Shown here: piece by piece, positions 37,576 through 61,486 of the stretch
Numbering within the stretch: position 1 is the first letter of the stretch
Layout of the letters: each line of letters starts with the position of its first letter
From: Thunnus maccoyii
Taxonomy: Eukaryota > Chordata > Actinopteri > Scombriformes > Scombridae
Reading direction: 5' to 3'
DNA: 64,000 nt
Assembly (NCBI RefSeq): GCF_910596095.1
Contig: NC_056537.1
Location: 3,014,574-3,078,573 of the forward strand
Made by a program: the position numbers and the translations under genes
The notes under the pieces: generated by a model
The model's input: only the letters and a program-made list of their open reading frames with translations
What the model was told of the DNA's origin: nothing
Database searches by the model: none

Positions 37576-38279
37576 GTAAGGCTTCTCTTACAACCAACCA
37601 TAACACTGAAACACAGCGAGACACCAGCTTTCCAGGTTTCAGACTGATGCATCTTAACTTTATTAAGATTTACAAAGTATCTCCAGTACATGAGTGTTTT
37701 ATAGACAGTTGATTTAAAACATTTAAGCTTTATCTCCTACCTTTGTAAAGCTCATAATGTGATTTTTTTCTGTTTTGTTTCGGCTTTTCATTCCCGTTTT
37801 CTGTAGTTTTTAGTGTACATGTCAGTTTGTGACCCTCATTACTCTTCAGTTTCTCACTCTCTGGATTGGGACCCCTATTGTTGTCTCTCAATATGCAGAA
37901 AACGAGAGACAGAGGAGATTTCTGAGACAAATATATTGATATTTGTTTACGTTTTTCATATAAAGTAACTATCTTCTTAAATAGAACATACAAAAATACC
38001 AGACTCACATTCACATGACAGCTCGACATCTCTAATTGTGGGAGATTGTGAGTTTTTGGGCCAAAAAAACAAAGAGGGTCAACGGTCAAATAGTGGCTGA
38101 AAGTTCAGTTTGTCTGAGAAGCACAGAGCTTTATCTGCTAGTCCACCATCGATTTACTTCCTTTTGGAATTCACTGAATAGATTGAATATTAGATTTCTT
38201 CTTCCCCGCAACATGAATTAAATGTGTTTTAATATTTTTTTTCTGTGGATCATTTTTTCAACAAGTTAGCAGAGAGTGA

Positions 38280-39010
38280 AAGCTGTTATTGGTTCTAAAC
38301 AAACTGAATTTATTTATTTGACAGGGACGATGCATGTAAGCATTGTTATATTTAAATAAAACGTGACTGATGCAATGAATAGCCATCGCTAATTTGCAGT
38401 CCTTGTCTTCTGGTTAGGCTTTTAAGGGATAAAACACATAATACAACTCTAATACAGACATAGAGACTCACAATAAAACAGACAAACAACCACTACAATC
38501 AGTAACTGAGACAACAAAGACTACAGATGACAATTAAGAACAACAAAGGGAAAGAAAGAATGTATGCTATATAAACCCACATATCTCATTGCTCATAGTT
38601 TTGCTGTAGTATTGAAAACTTTAAAATCAGCTATTGTTTTATTTCTGATAGCAGAAATCTGTGGATAAGAGGATTGAAGAGGTTGTTTTGCTGGTTTTCA
38701 GTCTCTACTAACTGCTCCCCTCATAGCGGCTCCCTTTGATATTATATTTTAAAACCATTTGACTGACTTGTTCTGGGGCAAGGTCATTCACACACTTACA
38801 ATCAATTTTATAAATGAGTGAGAGATTTATAAAATTCTCAAAGTTTAATAAATTTTTACAACGGTGCCAGTTCATTGGCTTCTGATCCAATATATTAAAG
38901 TAACCGTACTCTTCAGGGACAAGGAACACGTGAGTCATTGATGTGGTTTTAATAGTTTCTGGACAACAACGGAGGAATAAGGAAGATACATCAGGCTTTT
39001 GATACACACA
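38280..39010 (-). mobile_element. Possible LINE 3' remnant
   Basis: TTATTTATTTGACAGGGACG near 38310 and the minus-strand frame (NWHRCKNLLNFENFINLSLI, then CVNDLAPE) resemble the end of a fish non-LTR element. Weak, since only short motifs are recognisable. Confidence 0.35.
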
Positions 39011-39336
39011 CAATACTTGTTAGTAGATCAGTTCATTGTTGGTTTGGATCCAAACATGAGATTTGTGATCATTTAAGCAGCCAAACACAATCATCCATTC
39101 CTGTTTCTGTCGGTCGTTGTCATATCTGTGTTGCCTTAAGAGTTCAGTAAAGATCATTAATCACTAAATGATGCTTTAAATTACGTTAATTAAAGATGCT
39201 GTGATTGTGATGGTACAGCGTATGTTTGCCAAAGATTAACTGATACTGAGGAAGGTTTCTTCATAATCTAGTTGAGACTGTGACTGTAAAAGAAATCAGG
39301 TGATGCTTAACGTGTCCGACACCCATCCAGCAGATC

Positions 39337-41446
39337 ATGGCGGCCTGCCCTCTTACCACCCACGTGCTGAACACCGGCGATGGCGTCCCGGCAGCCAGGA
39401 TGGCTCTCAGCCTGCACCGACTCGACTCCAAGCTGATGATCTGGAACATGCTGACCGTCGGGTAGGTTTGAACCCATCAGAGTGATTAACAGAATAAGTA
39501 TTTAATAAAGGTTTTGTATTGGATTGAATTACACTGCACAGGTGTTAATAAATAGCTAATATAATAAAAAAGCTAATAAAGCCTGATGAGGATGATTGAA
39601 GTCATTTTAAATATTCTCGACACCACATGGCCAAATTTGTGAGAAGAGATGCTGAATTTTGATATTGAAAATGTGTGATGAGCCTGAATCACGATGTGTT
39701 CTTTGTAAGAGAAGACCAGGAAGATTAAAACTGCCAGGAAAAGCTTAATGAGATAAAAGTAGAAGGAGTAGAGACTTAAGTTAATCGTTTAAAACCTTAA
39801 GTCCTTTAATAAGCTTTAATGAACATCCTCAACTCAGCAGTTTCATGTTTTTAGGACTACGAACGATGATGGCCGCTGCCCAGGACTCGTCAGCAGAGAA
39901 GCTTTCACTCCCGGCATGTACAAGTTGCGCTTTGAGACGGGTTCATACTGGGAGAGTCTGGGTCAGAACTCCTTCTACCCGTATGTAGAGGTGAGCTTCA
40001 ATGTTCAAGAAGCATTATTGATCTGTATCAGGATATCACTTACATATACAAAAGAATGATGTTCATTGTATTTAGACATGTGTTGCTGGTAAATCTGCAA
40101 TCAAACAAACATAAATTTCCTTGTTGTAGTAATCTGTTGTGGGAAATCTTCAGATGGGCCAGAGATCTTCAGATCACCCACAACTTAGGAATTAATTCAC
40201 CATTTGTTATGAAAAAGACTCAAAAGAACACACTGGAAACTGGAAGAGTTCAATGTGAACAGGTTTACTGTGCATTAAAGTGAAATACAGAGTAATTATG
40301 AAGTGGTTTTTGATTGGTTCAGTAGCTGACGTCACAGTCAAATGTTTTCTTTATTATTTTCTTCGAACTTCCAGCTGACTGAATATGTTTGGTGTTCTCT
40401 ACAAGAGAGGAAAAGGTCAGATAGTTAAATCAAGAGCACAAATTTGTTTTTTTTCCTCCGCGGCCCCTCCCGGGCTCCGTAATTTCCTTTTATAAGATGT
40501 GTTTTTTTCCCCCCTAATGAGATGCTTAACGGTATGTTGCTGCTCTCTACAGCGACTTTTGAAAACACTTCAGAAATGACTCATCAAAATCTGACAGACC
40601 AGAAGTTCTTCAGAATGAAACCCTCAAAAAAACAAAACTCCTTGTTATCAGCAGTTTAGACAACATGTACTGTATCACCATATCTCTGTATCATTACATC
40701 ACTATAACATGATTCTACTGATAGATAATAAACAGTAAATTTGATTTATTTCTCACGTATCTATATTATGAGAAAACAAGTTACTTTGCCTATTTCAAAA
40801 ATCAGACCACAACTAAAGTGTTTGGAGATATTAATCCGTAAACTGAGACAAATTAAAAGGTTTAAGCCCTGGTAGCTTGCAGGTTAAGATATATACGCCA
40901 AAACTCATTTACTCATAAAGTGAGGTGACTTTAAAGACAAATAATCTAGTTTCATCTTTATTTTGAATTTCTGACAGTTCATTTGAAGCCAAAAGTCATT
41001 TTTAAAAATTAGTTTTAAGGTTACATCGTGTTTGAGAGTGGCTAGATTATTATGCTAGTTTAAAGAAAACTTATTAAGTCATTTTTTCTTACCCCATTGG
41101 CAGCTTTTCTTGCTTGAATGATCAAAGTTCAAAGAATATTTCTAGCAGGGGAGTTTTTGCAGCATAGCAACCAGAACCAGCACTAATAAAAACGCGTCAT
41201 CGGGTTTGTGGACATCAGCAGGTTTTGTCTGTTTGTCGCTGCCGTGGCATGTTTGCTATTTTAAGACTGAAAGAATCTGTCCTGTGATTGGACGGTCAGT
41301 ACTTTTTTTTCACCATCAGCACCTCTCTGTGTGTTTGTGTGTTTTTGTATGTCCAGGTTGTGTTCACCATCAGTGACCCGGGTCAGAAGTTCCACCTCCC
41401 TCTGTTAATGAGTCGGTTCTCCTACAGCACCTACAGAGGAAGCTGA
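39337..41446 (+). CDS. urah: 5-hydroxyisourate hydrolase (transthyretin-related protein)
   Basis: Exons 39337-39461, 39855-39990 and 41357-41446 join in phase to a 116-residue protein with clean GT/AG borders. URAH hydrolyses 5-hydroxyisourate, the product of urate oxidase, to OHCU, the second step from urate to allantoin. Diagnostic residues are visible: the N-terminal motif TTHVLNT (His9), NDDGRCPG (Arg49), [13 protein letters not shown] (His100) and the C-terminal tetrapeptide YRGS, which separates HIU hydrolases from transthyretin. Length is that of the family (about 115-120). The ATG at 39337 is taken as start because it lies just inside the exon. An upstream exon adding a targeting peptide is possible, as the zebrafish protein has a longer N-terminus. 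The gene lies head-to-tail with afg3l1, 1.66 kb upstream of it. Confidence 0.93.
39991..41356 (+). other. urah: Second urah intron
   Basis: Donor GTGAGC and acceptor TATGTCCAG. A/T-rich, with no other feature recognised. Confidence 0.7.
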
Positions 41447-41779
41447 GAGCTCAGAGGAAGAGCGGCTGCAGCTTCAACACACTGTGACCACAGATAGAGA
41501 CGTTTCCTCTGTCCTGAAGTAGATATTATGATGTGAACTCATCCACTGGTCTTTATCATCGCAGTTTCTGAGAGTCCAGTTGTAAATTTTTGTTACATTT
41601 ACTGACTGACAGACAGAGAATACAATGTGTTTTTATATATGTACAGTTGGTGTGACATGAGCATCTTATCATCATCATCATCATTATTATTAATGTAACT
41701 GTAGATTGAGTAGCATAAGCAAATATTTAAGATTTCACTTTTGTCCACTAAAGATCAAGTGATGTTTTATTGCTTAAAG

Positions 41780-42105
41780 GATGGATTCACAATTTTTCAA
41801 GTGTCTTAAAACAACAGTAGTTGATGCTAAAAAGACTGTAAATGTGTCAGATATCCACTTGATATGACTAACTCAGACTGCTGAAGCTGAATATAAGCTT
41901 CACATCAACTTTTAAATGACTGTGTGGACACACTGTGGATTTTGGCCTCCATCACTGACATTGAAAGCACATTTGAAGGATCTTTTAATATCCAATATGA
42001 ACAGGAGGAATGATTACAGTGAGGAAAACCTCTTTCACCATTCATACGGACACCTGACTGTTGTTTTAAGACACACTTGAAAAAATGTGAACCCGTCCTT
42101 TAAAG
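41780..42105. repeat. Interspersed repeat, family F
   Basis: GTGTCAGATATCCACTTGAT, CACTGTGGATTTTGGCCTCC and GAACAGGAGGAATGATTACA also occur at 27380-27830. Confidence 0.65.
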
Positions 42106-42239
42106 TTATTTCCAACATGGTCCCAAGCTGTTAAAAGACAAAGCAAAAGATATGCAATATAAAACCAATCAACCACAGGCTTTGGGAGGGTGTGATGGGT
42201 ATTTACACTATTTTCTGGTGACCAAACAATTAATTGAAA

Positions 42240-42415
42240 GAGAGGAAAAAGTATTCAGATCCTGTGCTAAGTAAAAGTACCAATATATCAATCGAGTCCT
42301 TGAAATGAAGTGGAGTGGAAGTATAAAGTAGCATGAAATGGAAATATTTAAGTACAAGTACCTCAAAAATGTACAGTACTTGAGTAAATGTACTTAGTTA
42401 TATTCCACCACTAAT
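42240..42415. repeat. MITE fragment
   Basis: Contains GTACAGTACTTGAGTAAATG and TACTTAGTTATATTCCACCA, the end of the MITE also found at 2885 and 44950. Confidence 0.65.
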
Positions 42416-43105
42416 TAAATGATTGATTGAGAAAATAATACAGATAAATCGACAATGAAAATACTTGTCAATTGCAGCCTAAACTGAAAATGTTAAAGAA
42501 AACACTTTCTTTGTTTATTTTTTTGTTTTTTAATTCTATATATTTGTTTCTAATGTTGTTGTCACTTTTATTTCCTCTTTCAAAGAGCTGCATTTCAATG
42601 TTCTCGTCTTGTTAAATTTGATTAACCGTGTTTTTTTTTTTGCATAAAGTGGAAAAACGCACAGTCATGTTTTGATAAAAGTTACAAGACGTTGAAGAAG
42701 AGTGCCTTTCTGTCTCCGCCAATCAGAGAGAAGGTGTGCTGTGAGGTCCTCGTTATGGGCCTTTTTGGTGCCTGAACGTAATAAAGTGATCATAAAACCA
42801 AATAAACCCGTCTACTTGTATTAAATTAGGAATACATTTTATCTTGCAGTATAGAGGCTATAGCCTGATATACAGTGAGCAATATAATTTAATACACCAG
42901 TTTTTATAGAATAATTTCCTGCAGGCGATCGAAGACAAAGACTTTCGGACCTTTACATCATCCTCCCGTTGACATTCTCGCCGCAGCACTTATTCAATAA
43001 CACTTCCAGCATGTTGAGGTTTAGAGGAAGGAACTAAACACGATTTTCAAGTGTGTTTATTATTATATATTTTTACTAAAAGACTGAGCAGGCGGCACAG
43101 GGAGG

Positions 43106-54376
<11,271 letters not shown>

Positions 54377-54515
54377 CGTCCCCGAAAAAAACCTCAGATA
54401 AGAAAAAAAAAAACACCGAACACTTCATAAACCACAGCTGCAAAAAAAGCCCTCAGTGCTGACTCAGTGTTACAGAGCCGGGAGGAGATTTTATTAAAAG
54501 TTTCCATAAATTTGT

Positions 54516-54819
54516 AATAAACTCAGGTTAATAATTCAATATGATGAAATCACCTGCAGTATGTCCTCCGTTACACCAGACCTCATGGATTCACTACAGA
54601 TAAGATATAAGAGGATAAAGAGGACAGATAATTCAAGAGCAGAATAAGTACAATGAAGATAATGTTTTATCAGTTATGTTCACCTCTGACCTCTACCAGG
54701 CTCTGTACAGAATTTATTCTAAACATATTTATCCAGAGAAGCTTATCTGAGGCTGCAGGAAGGAAGAAGAAGCTCCGAAACGCCTTAACAGTCACCGAAC
54801 AGGAGACCAACAAACAGCA

Positions 54820-54861
<42 letters not shown>

Positions 54862-54953
54862 TTATTCCTGAACTCGGAGTGTAAATGATGCACCGAATGT
54901 GTGAACAGACTGATTTTTTTTTTTTTTTTCTTGTGTCGTATTTATTCAATAAA
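54516..54953 (+). terminator. afg3l1: afg3l1 poly(A) signals
   Basis: Two AATAAA hexamers follow the afg3l1 stop, at 54516-54521 and 54948-54953. The second is preceded by a (CT)n tract (about 54823-54858) and a T-run, giving 3' UTRs of roughly 0.16 or 0.6 kb. Confidence 0.6.
54823..54858. repeat. (CT)n microsatellite in the afg3l1 3' region
   Basis: Uninterrupted CT tract of about 35 bp. Confidence 0.9.
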
Positions 54954-54959
54954 ACGGGA

Positions 54960-57331
54960 TTTCTGCTTCCTGACTGACACCTGCCTTCCTGATGATGACG
55001 AGGAGGAAAAAGAACATTTTTACAGGTTTAAGTATTTTAAGACTTGATGTGAAGTTTTTTTTTTTTTTGGTTTCCTACAGTTATTTCAGACGCCGACACG
55101 CGCGTCTGTAACATCTCAACGACTGTTAGTTTGAGCTTTACAGAGTCTGGATTTATTTTCTACAAACACCTCGATGCTGTAAAAAAAAGTGTCAGATAAT
55201 CTCCTGTCTGTGTTGATGATTGTATGACATCTGTGTAATTATGACTTTGACAGGAAGCTGCTGCAGATTTCTGCTGATTTAAAAGGACAAAAAAATCCTC
55301 TTAAAACATTAAAACAAAAAGTCGTTTCTGACAACTGCAGGCTTCTTTCTTTTTAAAAAGTTCAGCCTCAAAACTCTCTGATCTCTCTGTCTTATATCAG
55401 CAGTTTCCCCCCGAAGAGAATAAAACCAATTTAACTTATAAATAAGTCGTATTCTAACACATACTAATATCATTTATGCCTCCTAAATCTATTATAAACA
55501 CATATGAGACGTATTGTTGTGTCTGTAAACGTCACACATCAGTTGTTGTGTCTTTAGTCCCCGAAACATCGTCTTCATCTTCTTCTTTTGGTTTAAAAAG
55601 CAGAGTGTGAACCACCTTAGCAGCAGAGAGCGGGTTATTAAACGTTCAGGTAAACAGGTGTCATTGTTACGTGAGATATGACAAAGATAGTAAAGACACT
55701 CTTCATGTTTTATTTATTAAAAATACATTTAAAATTATAAGGGTCCACAGAACGACTTGAATACTACTCAAGTCCATATTATGTCCTACAGCATGTGTAG
55801 TGTGTAAATGTAGATGCACAATAGAGCTGCAACAATTCAGCTGAGTTCACATTACATGCATCAGATTTTCCTTTCATTTTTTTAACGTTTAATATTTGTT
55901 GGATATTTACGGAGAAGCCAAACTGGAATGAATTTAACTGGATGCGAGCACAGTTTAGACGGTACATGTAAAGAACCGATATGACTAAAAAAATCTGAGT
56001 TGAGCGTTAAGGCCTGTGATGTGAACGTAGCTTTAGTCGATTACTTGATCAGCTGATTGATAGAAAATTAACTGGCAGCTATTTTTATAATCGAACAATC
56101 ATTTGTCTTTTTTTTTTAAAGCAAAAATGCCAGAAAATGTTCTGGTTTCAGCTTCTCGATTGTGAAGATTTGAAGCTTTTCTGATATTAAACTAAATATC
56201 ATCTGATCATACAAAACAAGACACGTCACCCTGGTCTCTGATAAATGATAACATCTTTTTTTTCAGTACTATTTTCTAACATTTTATAGACAAAATGATG
56301 AATCGATAATGAAAATAAAGGTTAGTTGCAGCTCTTGTGCACAACAAACAGTGACAGTCTCAGGATCTTGTTAACTATTAATATCTCTGTACGTCTGGCG
56401 GGACATAAAATATAGAAAACATCATTTTAATCATCAATACTGTCAATACATTCATGGTAAAAAAAATCACATAAGCCACAGTTTGCCATTTAAACAGCAG
56501 CAGTTGTCATAGCGACCATCGAAGTGACTTTCTTGCACCTGTTACCTTTTGCATTTAAGTGTTTTATCAATAAAGTCATTGATCTGATCTGCTGGCAGCA
56601 AATGTGTTTAAATTGATAATAAACTGAATGAAACACAAATGTACCAACATGTAGAAGTGAAAAATGTTTATTGATTTTTTTTTTGTTTTTGTTTTGGATT
56701 CAGGACAGTTTTCACATCTTTTTAACCTATAAAAACCAAAAACCATCAGACGTAGAAAAGAAATCGTTGGATAATTTCCTCCGCTACTGTCACTACTCTT
56801 ATCTCTTATCTGTCCTTTCAGTGTTTAAAGCTCAACCTTTTTCTTCCCTACGTTTTAAAACAGTTTTGGTAAATCATTTGAAATGTAAAACTCTACTTGT
56901 ATACAATATTTCTGTATCAAAAAAGCTATAAAGAAGCTACATTCTTGTCCGAGTGTAATGGCAACGTTTCTCCCTCTGCTCCACCGGGGGGCGCCGAGTT
57001 CCCGTTTAGAGTCTGCTGCTCTTCAAAACTTTGCTCCCCGTTCAGTTTATTTCAGGGTCAGTTTTTTTCAAAAAACAAAAAAAAAAGTAAAATAGCCCTT
57101 TATCTCCACTGCAGAGGGAGCTGAAGCTCGTCTGAACAGCAGGAAAGAAAGTCCGACACGAATCGTTCTCTCCGACTTCTGCTGTCTCTCGTCGCAAGTT
57201 TTAAAAAACAAAAAAAAAAACATCCTTTGGCTACTGCTCGATGCTTTTTTTTTTTTTTTGGAAAGAATTCTACTTCCTGCTTCGCATCTCTGCTGCTGCC
57301 TCCCTCAGAGGATCCTGATTGGAGCGTCGGT
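54960..57331. other. Convergent spacer between afg3l1 and the alpha-2/delta gene
   Basis: A/T-rich sequence with no credible gene. On the minus strand an AATAAA (plus-strand TTTATT at 56667-56672) and another TTTATT at about 57047 could end the alpha-2/delta mRNA. The 3' UTR of that gene should occupy the right-hand part of this interval. Confidence 0.5.
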
Positions 57332-60300
57332 TTACGTCCAGCGCTGGAGGACCAATGAGACGACCAGAGAGGCTGAGAAGAGAGAGAGCGAAAGGGAAAT
57401 GGCCGCCGCGCCGCCGCAGTCCTTCGCATCTTCCTGTTGGACAATTATAACATATCAGCGTCAAAAACAAGACAGAAAAAATACATTATTATCATTATTG
57501 GAAGTTGTTGTATCACTATTCACCATGTATATGCTTCCTTTAGGTAATATTATTAGGAAACACTCCGTAAACTTTCATTGTTATGCAGATGACACCCAAT
57601 TATATTTATCAATGAAGCCTGATGAAACCAATCAGTTAAACCAACTCCAAGCATGCCTCAAGGACATAAAGACCTGGATGACCTGCAATTTTCTACTACT
57701 AAACTCAGATAAAACTGAAGTTATTGTGTTTGGCTCTAAACACCTTAGAAACACATTATCTAATGATAAAGCTACTCTGGATGGCATTACCCTGGCCTCC
57801 AGCACCACCGTAAGGAATCTGGGAGTTATCTTTGATCAGGATATGTCCTTTAACTCCCACATAAATCAGGCACATCCTGTCCCAAAAAGAGACAGAAAAA
57901 CTAGTCCACACATCTGTTACTTCTAGGCTGGATTATTGCAATTCCTTATTATCAGGCTGCCCTAACAAGTCTCTAAAGACTCTCCAGCTGGTCCAGAATG
58001 ATTAAAAAAAAGAAATAAAATCCAGAATAGAATTTAAACTTACTAACTTACAAAGCCCTTAATGGTCAGGGACCGTCATATCTTGAAGAGCTCATAATAC
58101 CGTATTATCCCACTAGAACACTGCACTCCCAGTATGCAGGCTTACTGGTGGTTCCTACAGTCTTTAAAAGTAGAATGGGAGGCAGAGCCTTCAGCTATCA
58201 GGCTCCTCTCTTGTGGAACCATCTTCCAGATTCAGTCCGGGGTGCAGACACCCTCTCTATGTTTAAGAGTAGGCTTAAAGCTTTCCTTTTTGATAAAGCT
58301 TATAGTTATATCAGCCCTTAGTTATGCTGCTGTAGGCCTAGACTGCTGGGGGACTTCCCATGATGCACTGAGCTCCTCTCTCCTCCTCCTTTTGGTTATA
58401 ATTAAATGATTTTATCAGATTTAATTGATTGACCATGAGCCTCCTGTTCTCAGACATTGATATGTATATTTTTACTACGTCCTGAGTGTGTGTGTGTTGG
58501 CGGTCTCAGCACTGACCTTGGGATGGTAGGCGTGGCAGGACTCAGGACGCCGCCGCACCTTCTGGGATTTCATCCTGTTGCACTTCACTGTGGCGTTATG
58601 TTCACTGCCGTTAAGGAAAACAGAGCGCTCGCTGCTGGAGACGATAACTGGATATTGTTTGGATAATGTTTTTGATACCGAACGTCAAAGTTGTTAAATG
58701 TTTAACCAGAAGCAGGATGTTTCTACAGGTTTTAATACAACATAGAGTAAAAAATTTAGTGCCAAAGTATGAAAATATGATGGAAAACCAGCAGGGATGA
58801 TATGACCTAGAATTATTTATTACAACACGTTCTTTCATTCCTTCCCAGCAGTGTATAACAATAACTGCTGATGATATAATTCATCAAATTAATGAGACTT
58901 GGACCCTCGTTGGAAGCTCATTAGACAAACAGATAAACTCAGTGGTCAAATGGAGCTTTTTCCAGCTGAGGCCTTTATCTGAGTCCAAGTCCTTTATTTT
59001 TTATCATTTAATGATTCTGAGAGGGTTATACATGCTTTCATCTCGTCCTGACTTGACTGCTGTAATGCTCTTTATATTGATGTTAACCAGGCCTCTGTCT
59101 CACGCCTACTGCTGGTCCAGAGGAAGATTAAAGCACTGGCTCCCTGTATGTTTTAGGATTGATTTTAAGATTTTATTATTTGCCTACGAGTCATTAAATG
59201 AGTTAGCTCCAACCTCCAACCTCTCTGACCCTTTACAACCACAAGTCCCATCAAGGTCACTCGGGTTGTGGCCCCCAAAGTCTGGAATGAGTTGCCTCTG
59301 CATGTTGACTTTTTAAATCCCGTCTTAAAACACATTTTTATTTCTTTTAACTCCGTATGAGAATCACATTGTGTTTGTCTTTTTGTCTGTTAAACTGGTC
59401 TTTGTGCTTTTATTGTGTTGTTTTATGGCTTTTGTTATTTTTATTGTAAAGCACTTTGGTCAACTCGTTGTTTTTAAAATGTGCTTTATAATTAAATTTG
59501 AGTTGAGTTGAGACCGAGATGTGGCAGGAAATGGATGAATGGATTAACCTACTGTCTCGCTGTAGTTTATAGATGTAAAACGTCTCCTGACAGCCGCAAA
59601 CACATAAAAAAAACCTTCCAACTAATGTTACTGTCTACGGCAGGAAAGACAAAATATTCAAGATTTTGCACATGAGATTTATATCTTTTTAATACCTGTT
59701 TAAGGCTTTTTTTTCCAGGTAACTCCATTCAATGCTTTTTAAAGACTTTTCAAGACCTTCAGATACCTTGTATTTAAGTTTTAGGTCATATCAGGAACTA
59801 TCTGACCAAACAATACGATTATAACTGCTTTTAGTACTTAATACTGTCAGATTGGTGCTACAAAACATTTTTGACCACTATAAAAAAAGGTTTTGAAGTT
59901 TAAAACCCTTTCAAGAGACAAACAGACTTAACTGTGCTTCATGAGTGACTCTCTGGGCTGCAGTGACTAGAACGCGACCCTGAACTGTACCGATCCGTAT
60001 CAGCATCAGACCAGATAAAGAGGGACAGAGTTGGTTGTTTTCCAGTAAATAAAAGGATATATTTGATCTCTTTGGGGTCCAGCAGAATGGGTCCGTACTG
60101 ACGAGAACAGTCGCAGTCGGCCTGAGTCACAACCAGAACCAGATTACTGTCAGGAATCTGCTGCACCACGAACATCCTGAAACACAACAACAACAATCCA
60201 TCAATCATCAATGAACTGTATCATACACATAACACTCACTACTGATCAACATACACATTAACAATAACCTGTTGACTAACCCGCCAGTGTCTAACAGCAC

Positions 60301-61217
60301 AATATAATGAGCTCATATGAATATGAATAGCTTATAATGTCCCAGGAGATAAATATACACACAGTACAAACATAACATCATCAGTCCATGTCAGTTAAAA
60401 CACTGTATTTACTTTATATCCTACATATAAAGTAAAGTATGAGGATTTTACTTATCATGAGTGATATTTCTCTTCCTATTCAAGCTTTAGAAATATATTA
60501 TGACACAATTATCAAAATGGTATTGATTTAGAGCTTCATCTAAATCTGGAACATGAACTTTTTACAACAATGTTTGTTGTAAATGAGGAAAACAAAGAAT
60601 TAAATGAATTTTGTTTTCCATCTTGTTCAGTTTATAATATAAATAATATTCACAGATTCTATTATCTTCACCCACACACATCCGTCTCTCCCACATTCAA
60701 TATGTAATCTTATCTGCATCTTATGTGCTTCTTCCTGTTTTTCTTTCTTGTAGTCATTAGTCAAGTTGATAAAAACAGTACAGGTCAAAAGTTTAGACAC
60801 ATTCTTATTCAAGTGAATGAGTATTTGTATATAACACATCCTTTGGCTCTATTCTAACTGTTAAACTGAGCAGTAAGTGACTCATTGCCATCTGTATATG
60901 AACCAAAATGCTCAATAAAACTTCCACCCCAGATCCGTATATCTATCTATATATATACAGTACTGTGCAAAAGGTTTTAGGTGCTCTTGATGTTTCTTAT
61001 CTATAATACAACACAATCAGGGAGGCATAGGGAGGTTTACTCAACTTTGTATGAAGTTATCTGATCAATAAAAACTATTCATGGCTTTATTTTGAAACAT
61101 CCTCACTTTACTTTTACTGCCTAAATCCTTTGTCCAGTTCTCACTTCTTCAAGGAGATGTTTGATGGTTAAGACTTGGTTTTAGGGTTCAGGTTAGTGGC
61201 AAAGGAATGTATTATGT

Positions 61218-61290
<73 letters not shown>

Positions 61291-61419
61291 TCGTACTTCT
61301 GGCAGCGTCCACACTTGATGAGGCTGTTGGCTTCTCTGACAGACGAGTCGTACATGAAACCGGGATACGCCGTGTCGCAGGGCAGCAACGCCTCTATCTT
61401 CTTCTGCTTATGAGCTGAG

Positions 61420-61486
<67 letters not shown>

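Larger units (their letters stand above)
36600..39330. other. Spacer / urah 5' region
   Basis: This interval lies between the RALY-family 3' end and urah. It contains a repeat copy (about 36700-37150) and a LINE-like tail on the minus strand (about 38280-39010). No gene was recognised. Confidence 0.5.
41447..43105 (+). other. urah 3' UTR and afg3l1 5' region
   Basis: A repeat shared with the 27.4-27.8 kb element lies at about 41780-42105, and a MITE (TACTTAGTTA...CCACCA end) at about 42240-42415. Possible urah poly(A) signals (AATAAA) are at about 42781 and 42804. The afg3l1 promoter should lie in roughly 42900-43100. No TATA box is evident, and exon 1 is GC-rich. Confidence 0.45.

Noticed and set aside
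57100..57470. Minus-strand frames of 114 and 66 codons here as separate genes
   Set aside because: They are other-frame shadows of the last alpha-2/delta exon and its 3' UTR.
60000..60211. Continuous minus-strand frame past KEIKY ([20 protein letters not shown]...) as the natural C-terminus
   Set aside because: The frame runs into the AT-AC intron. The downstream exons 58517-58599 and 57332-57433 encode the conserved family C-terminus with correct phase.
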